In this document: in pieces, positions 1 through 11,127 of the stretch
Numbering within the stretch: the first letter of the stretch is position 1
How the letters are laid out: each line of letters starts with the position of its first letter
Origin: Planctomycetota bacterium
GTDB lineage: Bacteria > Planctomycetota > UBA1135 > UBA2386
Assembly: GCA_025459175.1 (NCBI GenBank)
Contig: JALORC010000074.1
Span: forward strand, 1-38,256
Length of the DNA: 38,256 nucleotides
Direction: 5' to 3'
The notes under the pieces: model-generated
Seen by the model: the letters and a program-made list of their open reading frames with translations, nothing else
The model's database searches: none
Told to the model about the DNA's origin: nothing
Translations under genes and position numbers: made by a program

Positions 1-2306
1 ATGCTGGTCAGTGCCAGCACCAACGCCAGGTTCGGCAACCCGCTGCCGCGAGCGCGCAACGTCGCGCCGATCCAAGGCAGGGTACTCGCGGTCAGGGTGT
101 TGGCGCCACCGCTGCCGGTGCAGCCACTGCCCGAGGCCACCGCGGTGGCCGGGCAGGTCGGGACCAGCCGGGCCAGCCGCGCCGCGGCCACCCCACCGGC
201 GACGGAGAAGGCACCGGACACCAGCAGGCTGCTGTCGGCCAACAGCGCGAAGTCGTTGACCGGGCCGTTCAGGCCGGCCCCGATCGCCGACCATGTCGTA
301 CCGTTCCAGCGGGCGATGCGCAGCGCCGTCACCCCACCTGCGGTGGTGAACACGCCGCCGGCGATGAGGTCGCCGCCGGGCAACGTCGCCAGCGCCGTGA
401 CCGAGAAGCCCAGGCCCGAGCCGAGAGCCGACCACGTGCTGCCGTTCCAGCGCGCAATGCGGCTCGCCGGGACACCGCCCGCCGTGGTGAAGATGCCACC
501 CACGACGAGGTCGCCAGCGGACGTGGTCGTCATCGCCAAGGCTTCGCCATCGAGGCCGCTGCCGAGCGCGGACCAGGAAGCGCCGTTCCAGCGCGCGATG
601 CGATTGACTCTGACGTTCTGCGCGAAGAAGAAGGTGCCGCTCACCACGAGGTCGCCGTTCGGCATCGTGAACAACGTCGACACCGGGCCGTCGGTGCCGC
701 CGCCGGCGAACGCGGACCAGGCCGCGCCGTCCCAGCGTGCCAGGCGTTGCACCGGCACGCCCGTTCCGGTGGTGGTGAAGGAGCCCCCGACCAGCAGATC
801 ACCGCCGGGCAGTACCAGCATGTCACCCAGCGAGCCCGCGAGCCCCGCACCGAGCGGTGACCAGTTGGCGCCGTCCCAGCGCGCGAGGCCCGGTGCCGGG
901 GCGCCTCCGGCCAGGTTGAACGTGCCGCCCGCGACGAGGTCCCCGTTCTGCATGTGGGCCAGCAGGCTGATGCTGCCATTGGTGCCGAGGCCGAAACTCG
1001 ACCAAGCCGATCCGTCCCAGGCGGCGAGGTTGCCTGTGGCGATGCCGTCGATGTGAGAGATCGAGCCACCGACGACGAAGCCGCCACCCGGACGGACCGC
1101 GACCGCAGCGACCGAGCCGCGCAGCCCGGGCGACAGCCGCGACCAAGCGGTGCCGTTCCAACGCGCCGCGTTGACCGCGCCGGTGCTGCCTACCGAGAAC
1201 GTGCCGCCGGCCACGAGCTCGCCAGCTGGCAATACCGCCACGGCACTGACACTGCCGTCGACACCCGATGCCAGCCCCGACCACGACGTGCCGTCCCACC
1301 GCGCAATCCGAGAGGCGGGCGCCGTGAACGAGCCACCAGCGATCAGCGTGCCATCCGGCAACGGCGCAAGACAGTTGACGCGATCCGCGACACCCGGGCC
1401 GAGCGCCGACCAAGCACTGCCGTTCCAGCGCGCGACGCGGTTCGCAGCGACGCCATCGATCGCCGTGAAGTCCCCACCGACGACGACGTCACCGTTCGGC
1501 ATGGTGGCCAGCGCGTAGACCGCCTGGTCGGCGCCCGTGCCGAACGCCGACCAGGCGGCACCGTTCCAACGCGCCAAGCGACTGGCGGCGACTCCACCGG
1601 CGGTCGCGAACCAGCCACCGGCAACAAGATCACCGTTGGCCAGCACAGTCAAAGCCTGCACCCGGCTGCTCATGCCGGTTCCGAGCGCGTGCCAGGCGAG
1701 GCCGTCCCAGCGAGCGATCCGCGCCGCCGGCGCGCCGCCAGCCATGGTGAAGCCGCCACCCGCGACGAGGTCGCCGTTCGACAGCACTGCCAATTCGGTA
1801 ACGAGATCATCGCCGATTCCTGCCCCCATCGCCGACCAGGCCGTGCCGTCCCAGCGAGCGATGCGATTCGCGGCCACTCCGCCGGCGCTGGTGAACTCGC
1901 CGGCCGCGACGACGTCCCCGTTCGCCAGGGTCGCCAGCGCATGGACGCGACCATTGGTCCCTGTTCCGATCGGTGCCCAGGCGCCATTGGCAGGGTCGAA
2001 GGTCACGATGTTGGCTGCCGCTGCGTCACCAGCAGCCGCGAACGCGCCGCCGAGGACCAGGACCTGGGCAGCCGGGCCGGACTCGTCCGGATCCCACGGC
2101 GCAACGGCGAACACCGAGCCGTCGACGCCAGGGAACCCGGCCACCGGGCTCCAGCTCGTGGCACACTGCGCGGTGCCTAGGTCGACGCAGCCGACGCAGC
2201 CGACGACGGCGAGGCAGTTGCGAGCGATCCACTGCGCGCGCGGCCCAAGGTCCATGGATTGCGTGGCATGAGATTGCATGGACCGGATCATTCTGAGTCT
2301 CGTCAT
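1..2306 (-). CDS. Secreted 13-repeat protein (delta-60/kelch-like 'RWNG.AWS' repeats), C-terminus cut by window edge
   Basis: One uninterrupted minus-strand frame runs from about 2306 to the left edge; I checked every TCA, CTA and TTA for frame and found no stop. The N-terminus has a basic stretch (ARN) and a Cys-rich hydrophobic segment (CLAVVGCVGCV), then AQC, which suggests a signal peptide. About 13 repeats of 47-48 residues follow, each with A-R-W-[ND]-G-x-x-W-S and N-G-D-L-V-x-G-G-x-F. These predict a beta-propeller or beta-solenoid. The last visible part contains LPWIGATLRARGSGLPNLAL, which I take to be the start of the C-terminal domain. In-frame ATGs lie at 2306, 2291, 2279 and 2255 with no clear ribosome site, so the start is uncertain. 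The long plus-strand frame over the same DNA (1-1056) is a shadow. Role is probably extracellular or cell-surface; no enzyme motif is seen. Confidence 0.85.
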   Translation of the reverse strand, partial: MTRLRMIRSMQSHATQSMDLGPRAQWIARNCLAVVGCVGCVDLGTAQCATSWSPVAGFPGVDGSVFAVAPWDPDESGPAAQVLVLGGAFAAAGDAAAANIVTFDPANGAWAPIGTGTNGRVHALATLANGDVVAAGEFTSAGGVAANRIARWDGTAWSAMGAGIGDDLVTELAVLSNGDLVAGGGFTMAGGAPAARIARWDGLAWHALGTGMSSRVQALTVLANGDLVAGGWFATAGGVAASRLARWNGAAWSAFGTGADQAVYALATMPNGDVVVGGDFTAIDGVAANRVARWNGSAWSALGPGVADRVNCLAPLPDGTLIAGGSFTAPASRIARWDGTSWSGLASGVDGSVSAVAVLPAGELVAGGTFSVGSTGAVNAARWNGTAWSRLSPGLRGSVAAVAVRPGGGFVVGGSISHIDGIATGNLAAWDGSAWSSFGLGTNGSISLLAHMQNGDLVAGGTFNLAGGAPAPGLARWDGANWSPLGAGLAGSLGDMLVLPGGDLLVGGSFTTTGTGVPVQRLARWDGAAWSAFAGGGTDGPVSTLFTMPNGDLVVSGTFFFAQNVRVNRIARWNGASWSALGSGLDGEALAMTTTSAGDLVVGGIFTTAGGVPASRIARWNGSTWSALGSGLGFSVTALATLPGGDLIAGGVFTTAGGVTALRIARWNGTTWSAIGAGLNGPVNDFALLADSSLLVSGAFSVAGGVAAARLARLVPTCPATAVASGSGCTGSGGANTLTASTLPWIGATLRARGSGLPNLALVLALTS
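190..2010 (-). repeat. Tandem ~141-144 bp coding repeats (about 13 copies)
   Basis: The protein repeats are visible at DNA level as recurring blocks (minus sense) encoding GCGCGCTGGAACGG-like and AACGGCGACCTCGT-like segments, spaced about 140-144 bp. Copies have diverged, and one near 1320-1380 is shorter. Such arrays can gain or lose units by recombination, so copy number may vary between strains (inference). Confidence 0.75.
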
Positions 2307-2415
2307 CGGGGACCATCGGGGCCGAGTCAGCGCCGCACGATATCCGTGGAGCTCGACGGCTTCGCCGATCGTCCCCACCAGATCGCGTGCGACGATCCGC
2401 GGGGCGAAACATCTG

Positions 2416-2676
2416 TCAGAGTGCAGAGGTCGGTTGGATTCGAGAGATGGGCCACGGCGGCGGTCGATCGCCGTTGACGCTGCTGCCGAGTCGGTAGTCC
2501 ACATGGAGCCGCAGCTCGGGAGCGTGCTGCTCGAGCAGCGCGCGCCATGCATCGGGGTCGCCAGCGCGAGCCTGCCCGAGATATCCAGAGTCCGTGCGCG
2601 AGACGATGCGCGGGTGAGCCGAGGTCGTCCAGGGCCCCGTCGAACGGGCCGCTTGCGCCCATGAGGGTCCTTCCAT
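2416..2676 (-). pseudogene. Remnant of an ECF sigma factor N-terminus
   Basis: In a 368-base gap without an intact gene, a minus-strand frame contains RAGDPDAWRALLEQHAPELR followed by LHVDYRLG (about 2592-2467). This matches the opening of ECF sigma factors, where a 'xAGDxxAWxxLLxxxxPxLRxxVxxRLG' pattern begins region 2. After RLG the likeness stops, and no region 2.3 to region 4 follows. The part before it looks random. I read it as a truncated remnant; a chance match is possible because the segment is only about 40 residues. Confidence 0.45.
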
Positions 2677-3139
2677 GGCGCCGTATGATTTTCAGAACTG
2701 CTATAACTTCGGTATCAAACAAACCTTCTCCAGCGTTGGGCCGGCGAGCTACGTGAACGCGCTTGCCTTCGGGACCGCGGAGCGCTTCGTGCTCGAGCCG
2801 GTCGCACACCAGCTCAACTACGGGCTACTGGGTGGTCCGCCGACGACCGTGCACCTGGGCGGGAAGTTCAACTACGTGTATACGTGGATCGACCTCGTCC
2901 CCAGCACGATTGCTCCTTCGGTCAGCGGTGGGAACCTCTTCCCCGAGTGGTACTGCCTCAACATGTTTCTCTGGGACTACAACACGTCCGTGAGCGGCTT
3001 CCACAGTTTTGCCACGCCGAACATCCCGGTCGGCTGGAGCGGGAAGTTGATGTTCCAGAGCATCGGCTTCGACGCTGCGTGCACCGGCTGCTCGTTGAAT
3101 GTCAGCACGCCGTGCGTGATCGACGTCAATGCCAACTGA
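2675..3139 (+). CDS. Hypothetical protein, probably C-terminal part of a secreted protein
   Basis: A 154-residue frame with protein-like composition: rich in aromatic residues, with VYTWIDLVPS, LFPEWYCLNMFLWDYN, IPVGWSGKLMFQSIGFD and a C-terminal CTGCSLNVSTPC. The last part suggests a disulfide-bonded domain of an exported protein. There is no signal peptide, and the first 20 codons are richer in A/T than the surroundings. It is probably the surviving 3' end of a longer gene, or a small gene expressed as is. The ATG at 2675 follows no convincing ribosome site. Frames in the other phases here are shadows. Its neighbours on both sides are gene remnants, which supports the fragment reading. Confidence 0.55.
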   Translation: MAPYDFQNCYNFGIKQTFSSVGPASYVNALAFGTAERFVLEPVAHQLNYGLLGGPPTTVHLGGKFNYVYTWIDLVPSTIAPSVSGGNLFPEWYCLNMFLWDYNTSVSGFHSFATPNIPVGWSGKLMFQSIGFDAACTGCSLNVSTPCVIDVNAN

Positions 3140-3204
3140 GCGATCACCCGGCCGCGTTCCGCAGCTCGCGCTCGACGATCGCGCGGATCCCGCTGGGTAG
3201 AGCC

Positions 3205-3348
3205 GGACGCCGCGGCCTGCCGAACACACCGTCGCTCGTCGGGGCCACCTTCCATCACCAGATGGTGCCGATCGAACTCGACGGCGCCGCCAACTGGACC
3301 GCGATCACCGCCACGAACTCGCTGCAGCTGACGGCCGGCGCGCTCTGA
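3205..3348 (+). pseudogene. Detached C-terminal tail of a secreted protein
   Basis: A plus-strand segment encodes LPNTPSLVGATFHHQMVPIE, then LDGAANWTAITATNSLQLTAGAL and a stop. The pattern 'GxTFxHQxVPIExDxxxxxxxxTATNxLQLTxG' looks like a family C-terminus, and a second copy lies nearby on the other strand. No start codon or upstream coding frame belongs to it; the preceding ~60 bases look random. It is best read as the 3' end of a lost gene. Confidence 0.6.
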
Positions 3349-3367
3349 GCCGGCTCGCCCGCGAGGC

Positions 3368-3403
3368 GACCCGAACGCGCTCGATCTGACGATCGGCACC
3401 TGA
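3368..3403 (+). pseudogene. Second, very short copy of the same protein tail
   Basis: Twelve codons read DPNALDLTIGT and TGA, matching the last residues (TNALQLTIGT) of the tail encoded on the opposite strand 40 bases away. Only the last residues survive. It forms the left arm of the inverted repeat at 3386-3452. Confidence 0.45.
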
Positions 3404-3452
3404 CAACGTCGGCGGCACCTGACGCAGGGCGTCACCAGGTGCCGATCGTCAG
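3386..3452. repeat. 17-bp perfect inverted repeat, 33-bp spacer
   Basis: CTGACGATCGGCACCTG at 3386-3402 is the exact reverse complement of 3436-3452. Each arm is the 3' end of one copy of the 'LTIGT' protein tail, so the repeat comes from two gene ends placed tail to tail. It could fold as a long hairpin and stop transcription from both sides, but no T-run follows. Confidence 0.8.
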
Positions 3453-3600
3453 CTGCAGCGCATTCGTGGCCGTGACCTGAAGGAAGGCGAGCTGCGCGTC
3501 GACCTCGATCGGTGGAAGAACGTCACGCCGACCAGCGCCGGCGTGCTCGGCAGGACCCTGCCGGCTGGCACCGGCCGATGGGGACGGTCGCGCCGTGTCG
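3432..3600 (-). pseudogene. Frameshifted C-terminal tail of a secreted protein (minus strand)
   Basis: The minus strand reads LPSTPALVGVTFFH in one frame and then, in another, PIEVDAQLAFLQ, VTATNALQLTIGTW and a stop. Compared with the intact tail at 3205-3348 (ATFHHQMVPIELD), the residues between FFH and PIE are missing and the frame changes, consistent with a small deletion of about 8 bases near 3515. The frameshift and the lack of an upstream gene body mark it as a pseudogene. Confidence 0.6.
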
Positions 3601-3637
3601 CCGCCGTTGCACCGGGGCGAACGACTCCGCGCCCCGA

Positions 3638-6211
<2,574 letters not shown>

Positions 6212-6252
6212 GGTCGCTCCCCGGGAGGCGCCGAACGGCTAGGCTCTCGTTC
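6212..6252. promoter_or_regulatory. Compact divergent intergenic region between kinase and sigma genes
   Basis: Only 41 bp separate the kinase ATG (6211, minus) from the sigma-factor GTG (6253, plus). Promoters for both must overlap here or lie inside the coding sequences. I see no clear -35/-10 pair or ribosome site. Confidence 0.5.
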
Positions 6253-6891
6253 GTGCCACCGCAGCCAGATCCCAGCAACCCCGGCGATCGCACATCGACG
6301 CGGACCCTGCTGACGCAGGCGCAAACCGGCGACGAAGCAGCGATTGCGCAACTCTACGAGCGCTACGCGCCGCGCGTGCGCGGGTTGGCGGCGGTTCGCA
6401 TGGGCAACACCTTGCTCGACCTGCACGACGTCGAGGACATCGTCCAGGAGGCGCTGTTGACCGCTCTGCGCTCGCTGCACCAATTCGAACCGGCCGGGGA
6501 GGGCGCGTTCATCGGCTGGCTCGCGAAGATCGTCGAGTCCCGCATCCAAGATGCCCGTCGGCGAGGCGATGCACTCAAGCGCGGTGGTGGAACCGTGCGT
6601 CGACGGGCGGATCTCGGCATCACGACCATCAGCGTGCTGGGTGCTGCCGATCCGGGGCACTCGCCCAGCCAGACCGTTGCACACGGCGAGATCGACTCGC
6701 GCCTCGAGCGTGCGCTGCTCGGCCTCGGCTCGCCACTGCGTGAGATCGTCTACCAGCACCTCGTCCTGCAGATGGATCACAAGGAGATCGCCACGGGCCT
6801 CGGCCTCGCGAGTGCCGATTCGTCGCGCGCCATGCTGAACAAGGCGCTCGCGTTGTTGCGCCGACGCCTGCAAGAGCCACCCGCTTCCTGA
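6253..6891 (+). CDS. ECF-family RNA polymerase sigma factor
   Basis: A 212-residue sigma-70 family protein. Region 2 is seen in LYERYAPRVRGLAAVRMG and LHDVEDIVQEALLTALRSL. Region 4 is seen in LREIVYQHLVLQMDHKEI, with a helix-turn-helix continuing through SRAMLNKALALLRRRL. I chose the GTG at 6253 because the frame upstream to 6046 overlaps the start of the kinase gene, lacks similarity and is Arg-rich like a shadow. The gene diverges from the kinase-FGE gene and converges on the FG-GAP gene with a gap of only 6 bp. The pairing suggests that the kinase signal is relayed to this sigma factor (inference). Confidence 0.88.
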   Translation: MPPQPDPSNPGDRTSTRTLLTQAQTGDEAAIAQLYERYAPRVRGLAAVRMGNTLLDLHDVEDIVQEALLTALRSLHQFEPAGEGAFIGWLAKIVESRIQDARRRGDALKRGGGTVRRRADLGITTISVLGAADPGHSPSQTVAHGEIDSRLERALLGLGSPLREIVYQHLVLQMDHKEIATGLGLASADSSRAMLNKALALLRRRLQEPPAS

Positions 6892-6897
6892 CACGAC

Positions 6898-9243
6898 TCA
6901 GCGCTCGATCGTGTGGCTCATGCCGTTGGTCAAGCGTACGTCCGTGCCCGTGATCATCAACGCTTGACAGCTGATCACCAGCCCCTGCAACGCCGGTTGG
7001 TTGGGGATCATGATGCCGGGCTCGACGGCACTGTCCGCATTCGGAATCGCGACCGTTGCGACCGGGATCATGGCCGCCGGGTCCAGCAGCAACGCGCCGA
7101 TGCCCGGGATCTCCAGCCTGGGTGACAAGACCGCGCCAGCACAGGCGAGGAACGCCGCCGTCGGGCCTCCAGTTGCCCGCAGTTGCAAGCGATATGGTTG
7201 ACCGACCCTGGGATGGTTCATCACTCGCAGGTCGCGCCGGAGATTGTAGACCAGCTCGATCCTCAGCAGCTGCGCGTCGAAGTAGACCCAGACGCCGACG
7301 GCTGCCACCACCAGGTCGAGGTCGCCGTCACGATCGAGGTCGACGGGCAGCACGAAGTGTCCCGAGGAGTTCTTGTCCTCGACCACCGTGCGACCTGCCA
7401 CCACGACGCGGCTCGCGCTGGTCTGGACGCCGAGGTCCTGGACGCTGTCGGGGGAGCCGTCCTCGTCGAAGTCTGCGACCGCGATGCGAGATCCAGGCGC
7501 TCCCACTGCTGTGAAGTAGCCGGCGCCGTCGTTGATGAGATCGGCGCCGGACTGTGCCAGATCCAGGTCGCCGTCGTTGTCGAGATCGAGCACGCTGAGT
7601 TCCGTCCATGGACCGGTCGGCAAGCGGGCAGCCGACTCGTCGGAGAACACGCCGGCTCCGTCATTGGCGAAGTACAGCGATGGTCTGGACGTCGGATGCG
7701 AGCTGTCCTGGGCGACCACCAGATCGAGGTCGTTGTCGCCGTCGAAGTCGTGCAGGGCCACATACCCGCTCTCGAACAGCGTGGTCGGCATGCGGCTCGG
7801 TTCGTCGCTGAAGAACCCCGAGCCGTTGTTGACGAACAGCTGCAAAGGGACGCCGGGGCCGCCGAAGCCCGGACTGTAGGAGCCGATGACGATGTCGAGG
7901 TCCCCGTCGCCGTCGACATCGCCGACGTCGCACGAGGCGCCGCCGGACGGCGCGGGTGGCATTCGCGTCGCCGTGACGTCGGTGAAACTGCCGAGACCAT
8001 CGTTCAACGCGAGGCGGTGCTGCCCGACGTAACCGGGAAACAGCCGGCCACGACCATGGATGCGGATCAGGTCGAGGTCGCCGTCGCCATCGACGTCCGC
8101 CAACTTCAACGCGGCGGTGTTCAGCGGGCCGGTCGGCATGCCACCGGCGACCGGCAAGAAGTTCCCCGCTGCATCCTGTCGCCAGACGCCGCCGCTGACG
8201 AGGTCCACGTCGCCGTCGCCGTCGACATCTCCGGCCGCGATGGCATCCGCCGTTGACCAGGCCATCGGCAGCGCCGACCTGCCGGCATCACGAAACCGCT
8301 GCCCGCCGATGTTGAGGAAGACCCTTGGCGGCACGCCGACCGTCGTGGACGACGCACCACGTTGCTCGCTACCCCCCGTCACGAAGTCCGGATCGCCGTC
8401 CCCGTCGACATCGAATGCGGCACAAGCATGGTGCACGAACCCGACCGTGAGATCCTCCAGCGCGTGCGGCTCGAACCAGGTTGCCGTCGCGTTCCCCAGC
8501 CCGGAGACGAAGACGAACGGAGTGCTGGTGCTCGAATCGACGCCGAGAAAGTCGGGAAGGCCGTCGCCATTCACATCGGCGGTCGTGGTGCTCACCTGAC
8601 CACCGGGCGCTGCGAACGGCGGCACCATCGAGGTGTGATCGAGGAACGTCGCGTTGCCCACGTTGCGCCAGAACTGGACGAACGGAGGCTGTGACCCGGT
8701 CAGGCCGAGCAAGATGTCGAGGTCACCATCACCATCCAGGTCCGAGACAGAAAGGCCCGTCGTTTCGACGGGGCCGCTCGGGATCGTGGGTGACAGCGTG
8801 AATGCACCCGTACCATTGTTCAGGAACAGGCTCGACACCGAGGAGCCGGCGTAGCTGGTGGCCCCTCCGGCAATGAAGGCATCGAGGTCACCGTCTCCAT
8901 CGGCGTCGAAAAGGGCGCAACGAGTGCCGCTGTAGGACGGGGACGTCAACGACACGAAGCGATGGAACCCACCGCTGCCGTCGTTCAGCCACACTCGACT
9001 CGTGCCCCAGTTCACTGCGACGAGCAGATCGAGGTCGCCGTCGCCATCCACGTCTCCGGGCGCGAAGGCGTTGCTCTCGATCGGCCAGCAGCGCTCGTCG
9101 GCGACCAGTCGCTCTTGCAGCCCGTCGATCTGCATCGTGTTGCGCAGGTTCATGCGAACCTGCGCGGTGGCGGAGAACGCGGTCGCCGACCAGACGATCA
9201 GCGGCACGATGACGAAGTGGACGGGGGCGGCGGCAGTCGGCAT
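6898..9243 (-). CDS. Secreted FG-GAP/VCBS-repeat protein
   Basis: A 781-residue protein with a signal peptide (about 1-28: FVIVPLIVWSATAFSATAQ). Twelve Asp-rich calcium-binding loops of the D-x-D-x-D-G-D-x-D type follow, for example DVDGDGDLDLLVA, DADGDGDLDAFIAGG and DLDGDGDLDILLG. They lie between hydrophobic strands and recur every 50-60 residues. This is the FG-GAP/VCBS pattern, expected to form a calcium-bound beta-propeller outside the cytoplasm. The last ~120 residues, from about IELVYNLRRDL, form a different domain. No catalytic motif is visible. It is transcribed toward the ECF sigma gene and has its own upstream region. Confidence 0.92.
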   Translation of the reverse strand: MPTAAAPVHFVIVPLIVWSATAFSATAQVRMNLRNTMQIDGLQERLVADERCWPIESNAFAPGDVDGDGDLDLLVAVNWGTSRVWLNDGSGGFHRFVSLTSPSYSGTRCALFDADGDGDLDAFIAGGATSYAGSSVSSLFLNNGTGAFTLSPTIPSGPVETTGLSVSDLDGDGDLDILLGLTGSQPPFVQFWRNVGNATFLDHTSMVPPFAAPGGQVSTTTADVNGDGLPDFLGVDSSTSTPFVFVSGLGNATATWFEPHALEDLTVGFVHHACAAFDVDGDGDPDFVTGGSEQRGASSTTVGVPPRVFLNIGGQRFRDAGRSALPMAWSTADAIAAGDVDGDGDVDLVSGGVWRQDAAGNFLPVAGGMPTGPLNTAALKLADVDGDGDLDLIRIHGRGRLFPGYVGQHRLALNDGLGSFTDVTATRMPPAPSGGASCDVGDVDGDGDLDIVIGSYSPGFGGPGVPLQLFVNNGSGFFSDEPSRMPTTLFESGYVALHDFDGDNDLDLVVAQDSSHPTSRPSLYFANDGAGVFSDESAARLPTGPWTELSVLDLDNDGDLDLAQSGADLINDGAGYFTAVGAPGSRIAVADFDEDGSPDSVQDLGVQTSASRVVVAGRTVVEDKNSSGHFVLPVDLDRDGDLDLVVAAVGVWVYFDAQLLRIELVYNLRRDLRVMNHPRVGQPYRLQLRATGGPTAAFLACAGAVLSPRLEIPGIGALLLDPAAMIPVATVAIPNADSAVEPGIMIPNQPALQGLVISCQALMITGTDVRLTNGMSHTIER

Positions 9244-9657
9244 GGCGTGAAGTGGTGTTCGGTATCAGGTCACCGATCAACTGAGCCCCGGAACGCCAGC
9301 ATCGACGGAAAGCGAAACCAGAATCTGGCGCCGCCGACGACCAGAAGGGCGGTATGCAGGCGCGCACCGGCGACGCGGCGACACCGTGACCCCACACAGG
9401 CTACTGCCACCGGCTGGCGGAATCGTGCGCAGGCGACTGCAGCCCGTTTGCGAGCTTCTGGTGGTCCGCACTTGCACAGTATCTGGATCGACTCGTCGCG
9501 GTCCGGAGGCGCGTGCACGAGCCAATAGGGCCGATCGCGGGGAGCAGGCGGTTCAAGCTGCGGTCTCGGACCACCCAGGACCCCGTCCCGCCCCGCGGCG
9601 GTGGCAGTTCGATGGCAATTCCGCGCGCCGCCCGTGCGCGTCGACCAGGCGGCCGAG
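9244..9657. other. 414-bp intergenic region, no gene recognised
   Basis: This stretch lies upstream of the FG-GAP gene and downstream of the 9658-12935 operon, so it should hold the promoter of the former and the transcription end of the latter. Short frames on both strands are Arg/Pro/Ser-rich and look like shadows of GC-rich DNA. I see no tRNA, strong hairpin or gene remnant. Confidence 0.5.
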
Positions 9658-10254
9658 CTACGCCGGATGCCCGCCGTCACCGGCCACGCGACCGTGCTCG
9701 ATCAACTCGGCGATCAACAGCAGCAGGTCGCTCGAGTTGAGGCGCAGCTGCACGGAGTGCGCTGCCGCGGCAGTCTGCGGGGTCTCGCGAACCCGCCGCC
9801 AGAGTCGCTCGAGCCTGGCCGAACCGAGGTCCTCGGTCGACGGATCCAACAGGCCCAACTGCTGGGCCGCGACCAGGATCGGCTGGAGGTCGGCACGCGC
9901 CTGCTCCAGCACCTGCTGGTCTCGTTCCCAGTCCCCGCGAACGAGGTCGCCGGCTTGGATCAGGACGGCCATGGCGGCCGAACGCTGCATCGTCCGGCGG
10001 CCCATCCGAACGACCTGTTGCGTCGCCGGATCGATCCCCTCGAGAGCCGACAGGTAGCGGGCTTCGAGTGCGAGCAGCTGGTTCTCGGCGGCCGGTCGTT
10101 GCTGCTGCCGCTGTACCGCGATGGCCTCGCCGAGGAAGTGCCTGACGGCGACGGCCACGTCGAGGTCCTTCCGGCCGAGCTTGGTCAGGACCTCGTTGCA
10201 GAGCGTCACGAGCCCATGCCAACGCTGCAGACGATCGTGCAGGAAGGGGCGCAT
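9658..10254 (-). CDS. Small all-helical protein, last gene of the DUF2589 operon
   Basis: A 198-residue protein I do not recognise. It is predicted almost wholly alpha-helical, rich in Leu, Ala, Gln and Arg, without Cys motifs, signal peptide or membrane segment. Helical stretches include LVTLCNEVLTKLGRK, QLLALEARYLSALEGI and SDLLLLIAELIEHGRV. Its ATG lies 3 bp after the stop of the partner gene, so it is almost certainly co-transcribed with it. The arrangement suggests a soluble partner of the DUF2589 module, but the sequence alone gives no function. The frame shift relative to other minus-strand frames and the tight spacing support it over the longer plus-strand shadow. Confidence 0.75.
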   Translation of the reverse strand: MRPFLHDRLQRWHGLVTLCNEVLTKLGRKDLDVAVAVRHFLGEAIAVQRQQQRPAAENQLLALEARYLSALEGIDPATQQVVRMGRRTMQRSAAMAVLIQAGDLVRGDWERDQQVLEQARADLQPILVAAQQLGLLDPSTEDLGSARLERLWRRVRETPQTAAAAHSVQLRLNSSDLLLLIAELIEHGRVAGDGGHPA

Positions 10255-10257
10255 GGC

Positions 10258-11001
10258 TCACTCGAAGTCGACGACCGACCTGGTCTCACCTGTCTGCTCG
10301 TCGACGACCGAGCGAACGTGCACACCCTCTTCGATCAGTTCGACTTTGATCGAGAACACCGAGGCCGGACTGCTGCCATTCCGGACCGCCGCTGTCTCCG
10401 GCTCCACGAGCAAGCTGTCGATCCGTGTGCGGTCGATCGCAGTGGCAGCCGCCACCATCGCCCGGACGTCTGCCCCGAGCTCGAGCACCGGCTCGTTCCG
10501 AGGGTGCTTCCTCCGGTAGGCATCGCGCAGGTTGGCGGCAGCCAGCGTTCGGTCGGCCAGGCCGCTCCACACCTCGGCCACCATCGCCTCGATCTGCTGC
10601 TCCTCCGCGGCTTGCGTCAGACGACCGTGAAACTCGACGAGCAACGGGCGCAACTGTCTCGAGCGGCTCGCTGCGCGGCGCTCGGTGCCGGGCCGCACGA
10701 CCCCCACCTCGTCTCGGACACGGCGCACGAGCCCATCCAGACGGTCCTGCATTGCTGCGACGAAAGCCTCCTGAGTCATGACGAACCTCGCGGTACTCGA
10801 GTACCTGGCCCTGGAGACCAGCACGGGAACCGTGAGTTCCACCTTGGGCAACTTGAACCGCGGCGCAGGGAAGTGCTGCATGACCGGGTCCTTCGCGTAG
10901 GCCAGCGCGACGGTTCGCGAGTAGTCGTCGGCCATCTGCCTCGCCTTCACGATCTCGAGGACCAGGTAGCCCGTGTAGTCGGCAAGAGTAATCTCGGCCA
11001 T
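10258..11001 (-). CDS. DUF2589-associated partner protein (unknown function)
   Basis: A 247-residue soluble protein. The N-terminus has an amphipathic helix (ADYTGYLVLEIVKARQMADD) followed by YAKDPVMQHFPAPRFKLPKV and ELTVPVLVS. The central part is helical, and the C-terminus is a beta segment (ASVFSIKVELIEEGVHVRSV). I recall proteins of this layout (helix, 'FPxPRxxxPxxELTVPV', C-terminal strand) encoded beside DUF2589 proteins in other bacteria; that is memory, not a search. A plausible ribosome site (GGAG) lies about 10 bases before the ATG. It follows DUF2589 after a 126-bp gap with a stem-loop and precedes the 198-residue gene by 3 bp. No enzyme motif is visible. Confidence 0.8.
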   Translation of the reverse strand: MAEITLADYTGYLVLEIVKARQMADDYSRTVALAYAKDPVMQHFPAPRFKLPKVELTVPVLVSRARYSSTARFVMTQEAFVAAMQDRLDGLVRRVRDEVGVVRPGTERRAASRSRQLRPLLVEFHGRLTQAAEEQQIEAMVAEVWSGLADRTLAAANLRDAYRRKHPRNEPVLELGADVRAMVAAATAIDRTRIDSLLVEPETAAVRNGSSPASVFSIKVELIEEGVHVRSVVDEQTGETRSVVDFE

Positions 11002-11056
11002 TGGCTGTCTCTCCGGAGGTCTGGACCATGCAATCGGGGCAGCACCTCGCCACGGG

Positions 11057-11086
11057 GCGGTGCGGATGAGCGAGCACCCGCACCGC
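11057..11086 (-). promoter_or_regulatory. Intercistronic stem-loop between DUF2589 and partner gene
   Basis: GCGGTGCGG (11057-11065) pairs perfectly with CCGCACCGC (11078-11086) across a 12-base loop. It sits 41 bases after the DUF2589 stop and 55 bases before the partner start. There is no T-run, so partial termination, RNA protection or processing are all possible. Confidence 0.5.
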
Positions 11087-11127
11087 GACCCTCCGCGATG
11101 CCTGAGCGGCGCCCCGAGCGGGAAGGA

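Noticed and set aside
1..2271. Long plus-strand frames opposite the 13-repeat protein (1-1056, 954-2180, 1537-2271)
   Set aside because: They are complementary to a continuous minus-strand protein with signal peptide and clear repeats; their own 'repeats' (FQRAMR, PPAV) are the mirror of it.
2327..2809. Minus-strand frame of 160 codons
   Set aside because: Contains the sigma remnant in a different phase, and its own translation is Arg/Ala-rich without motifs.
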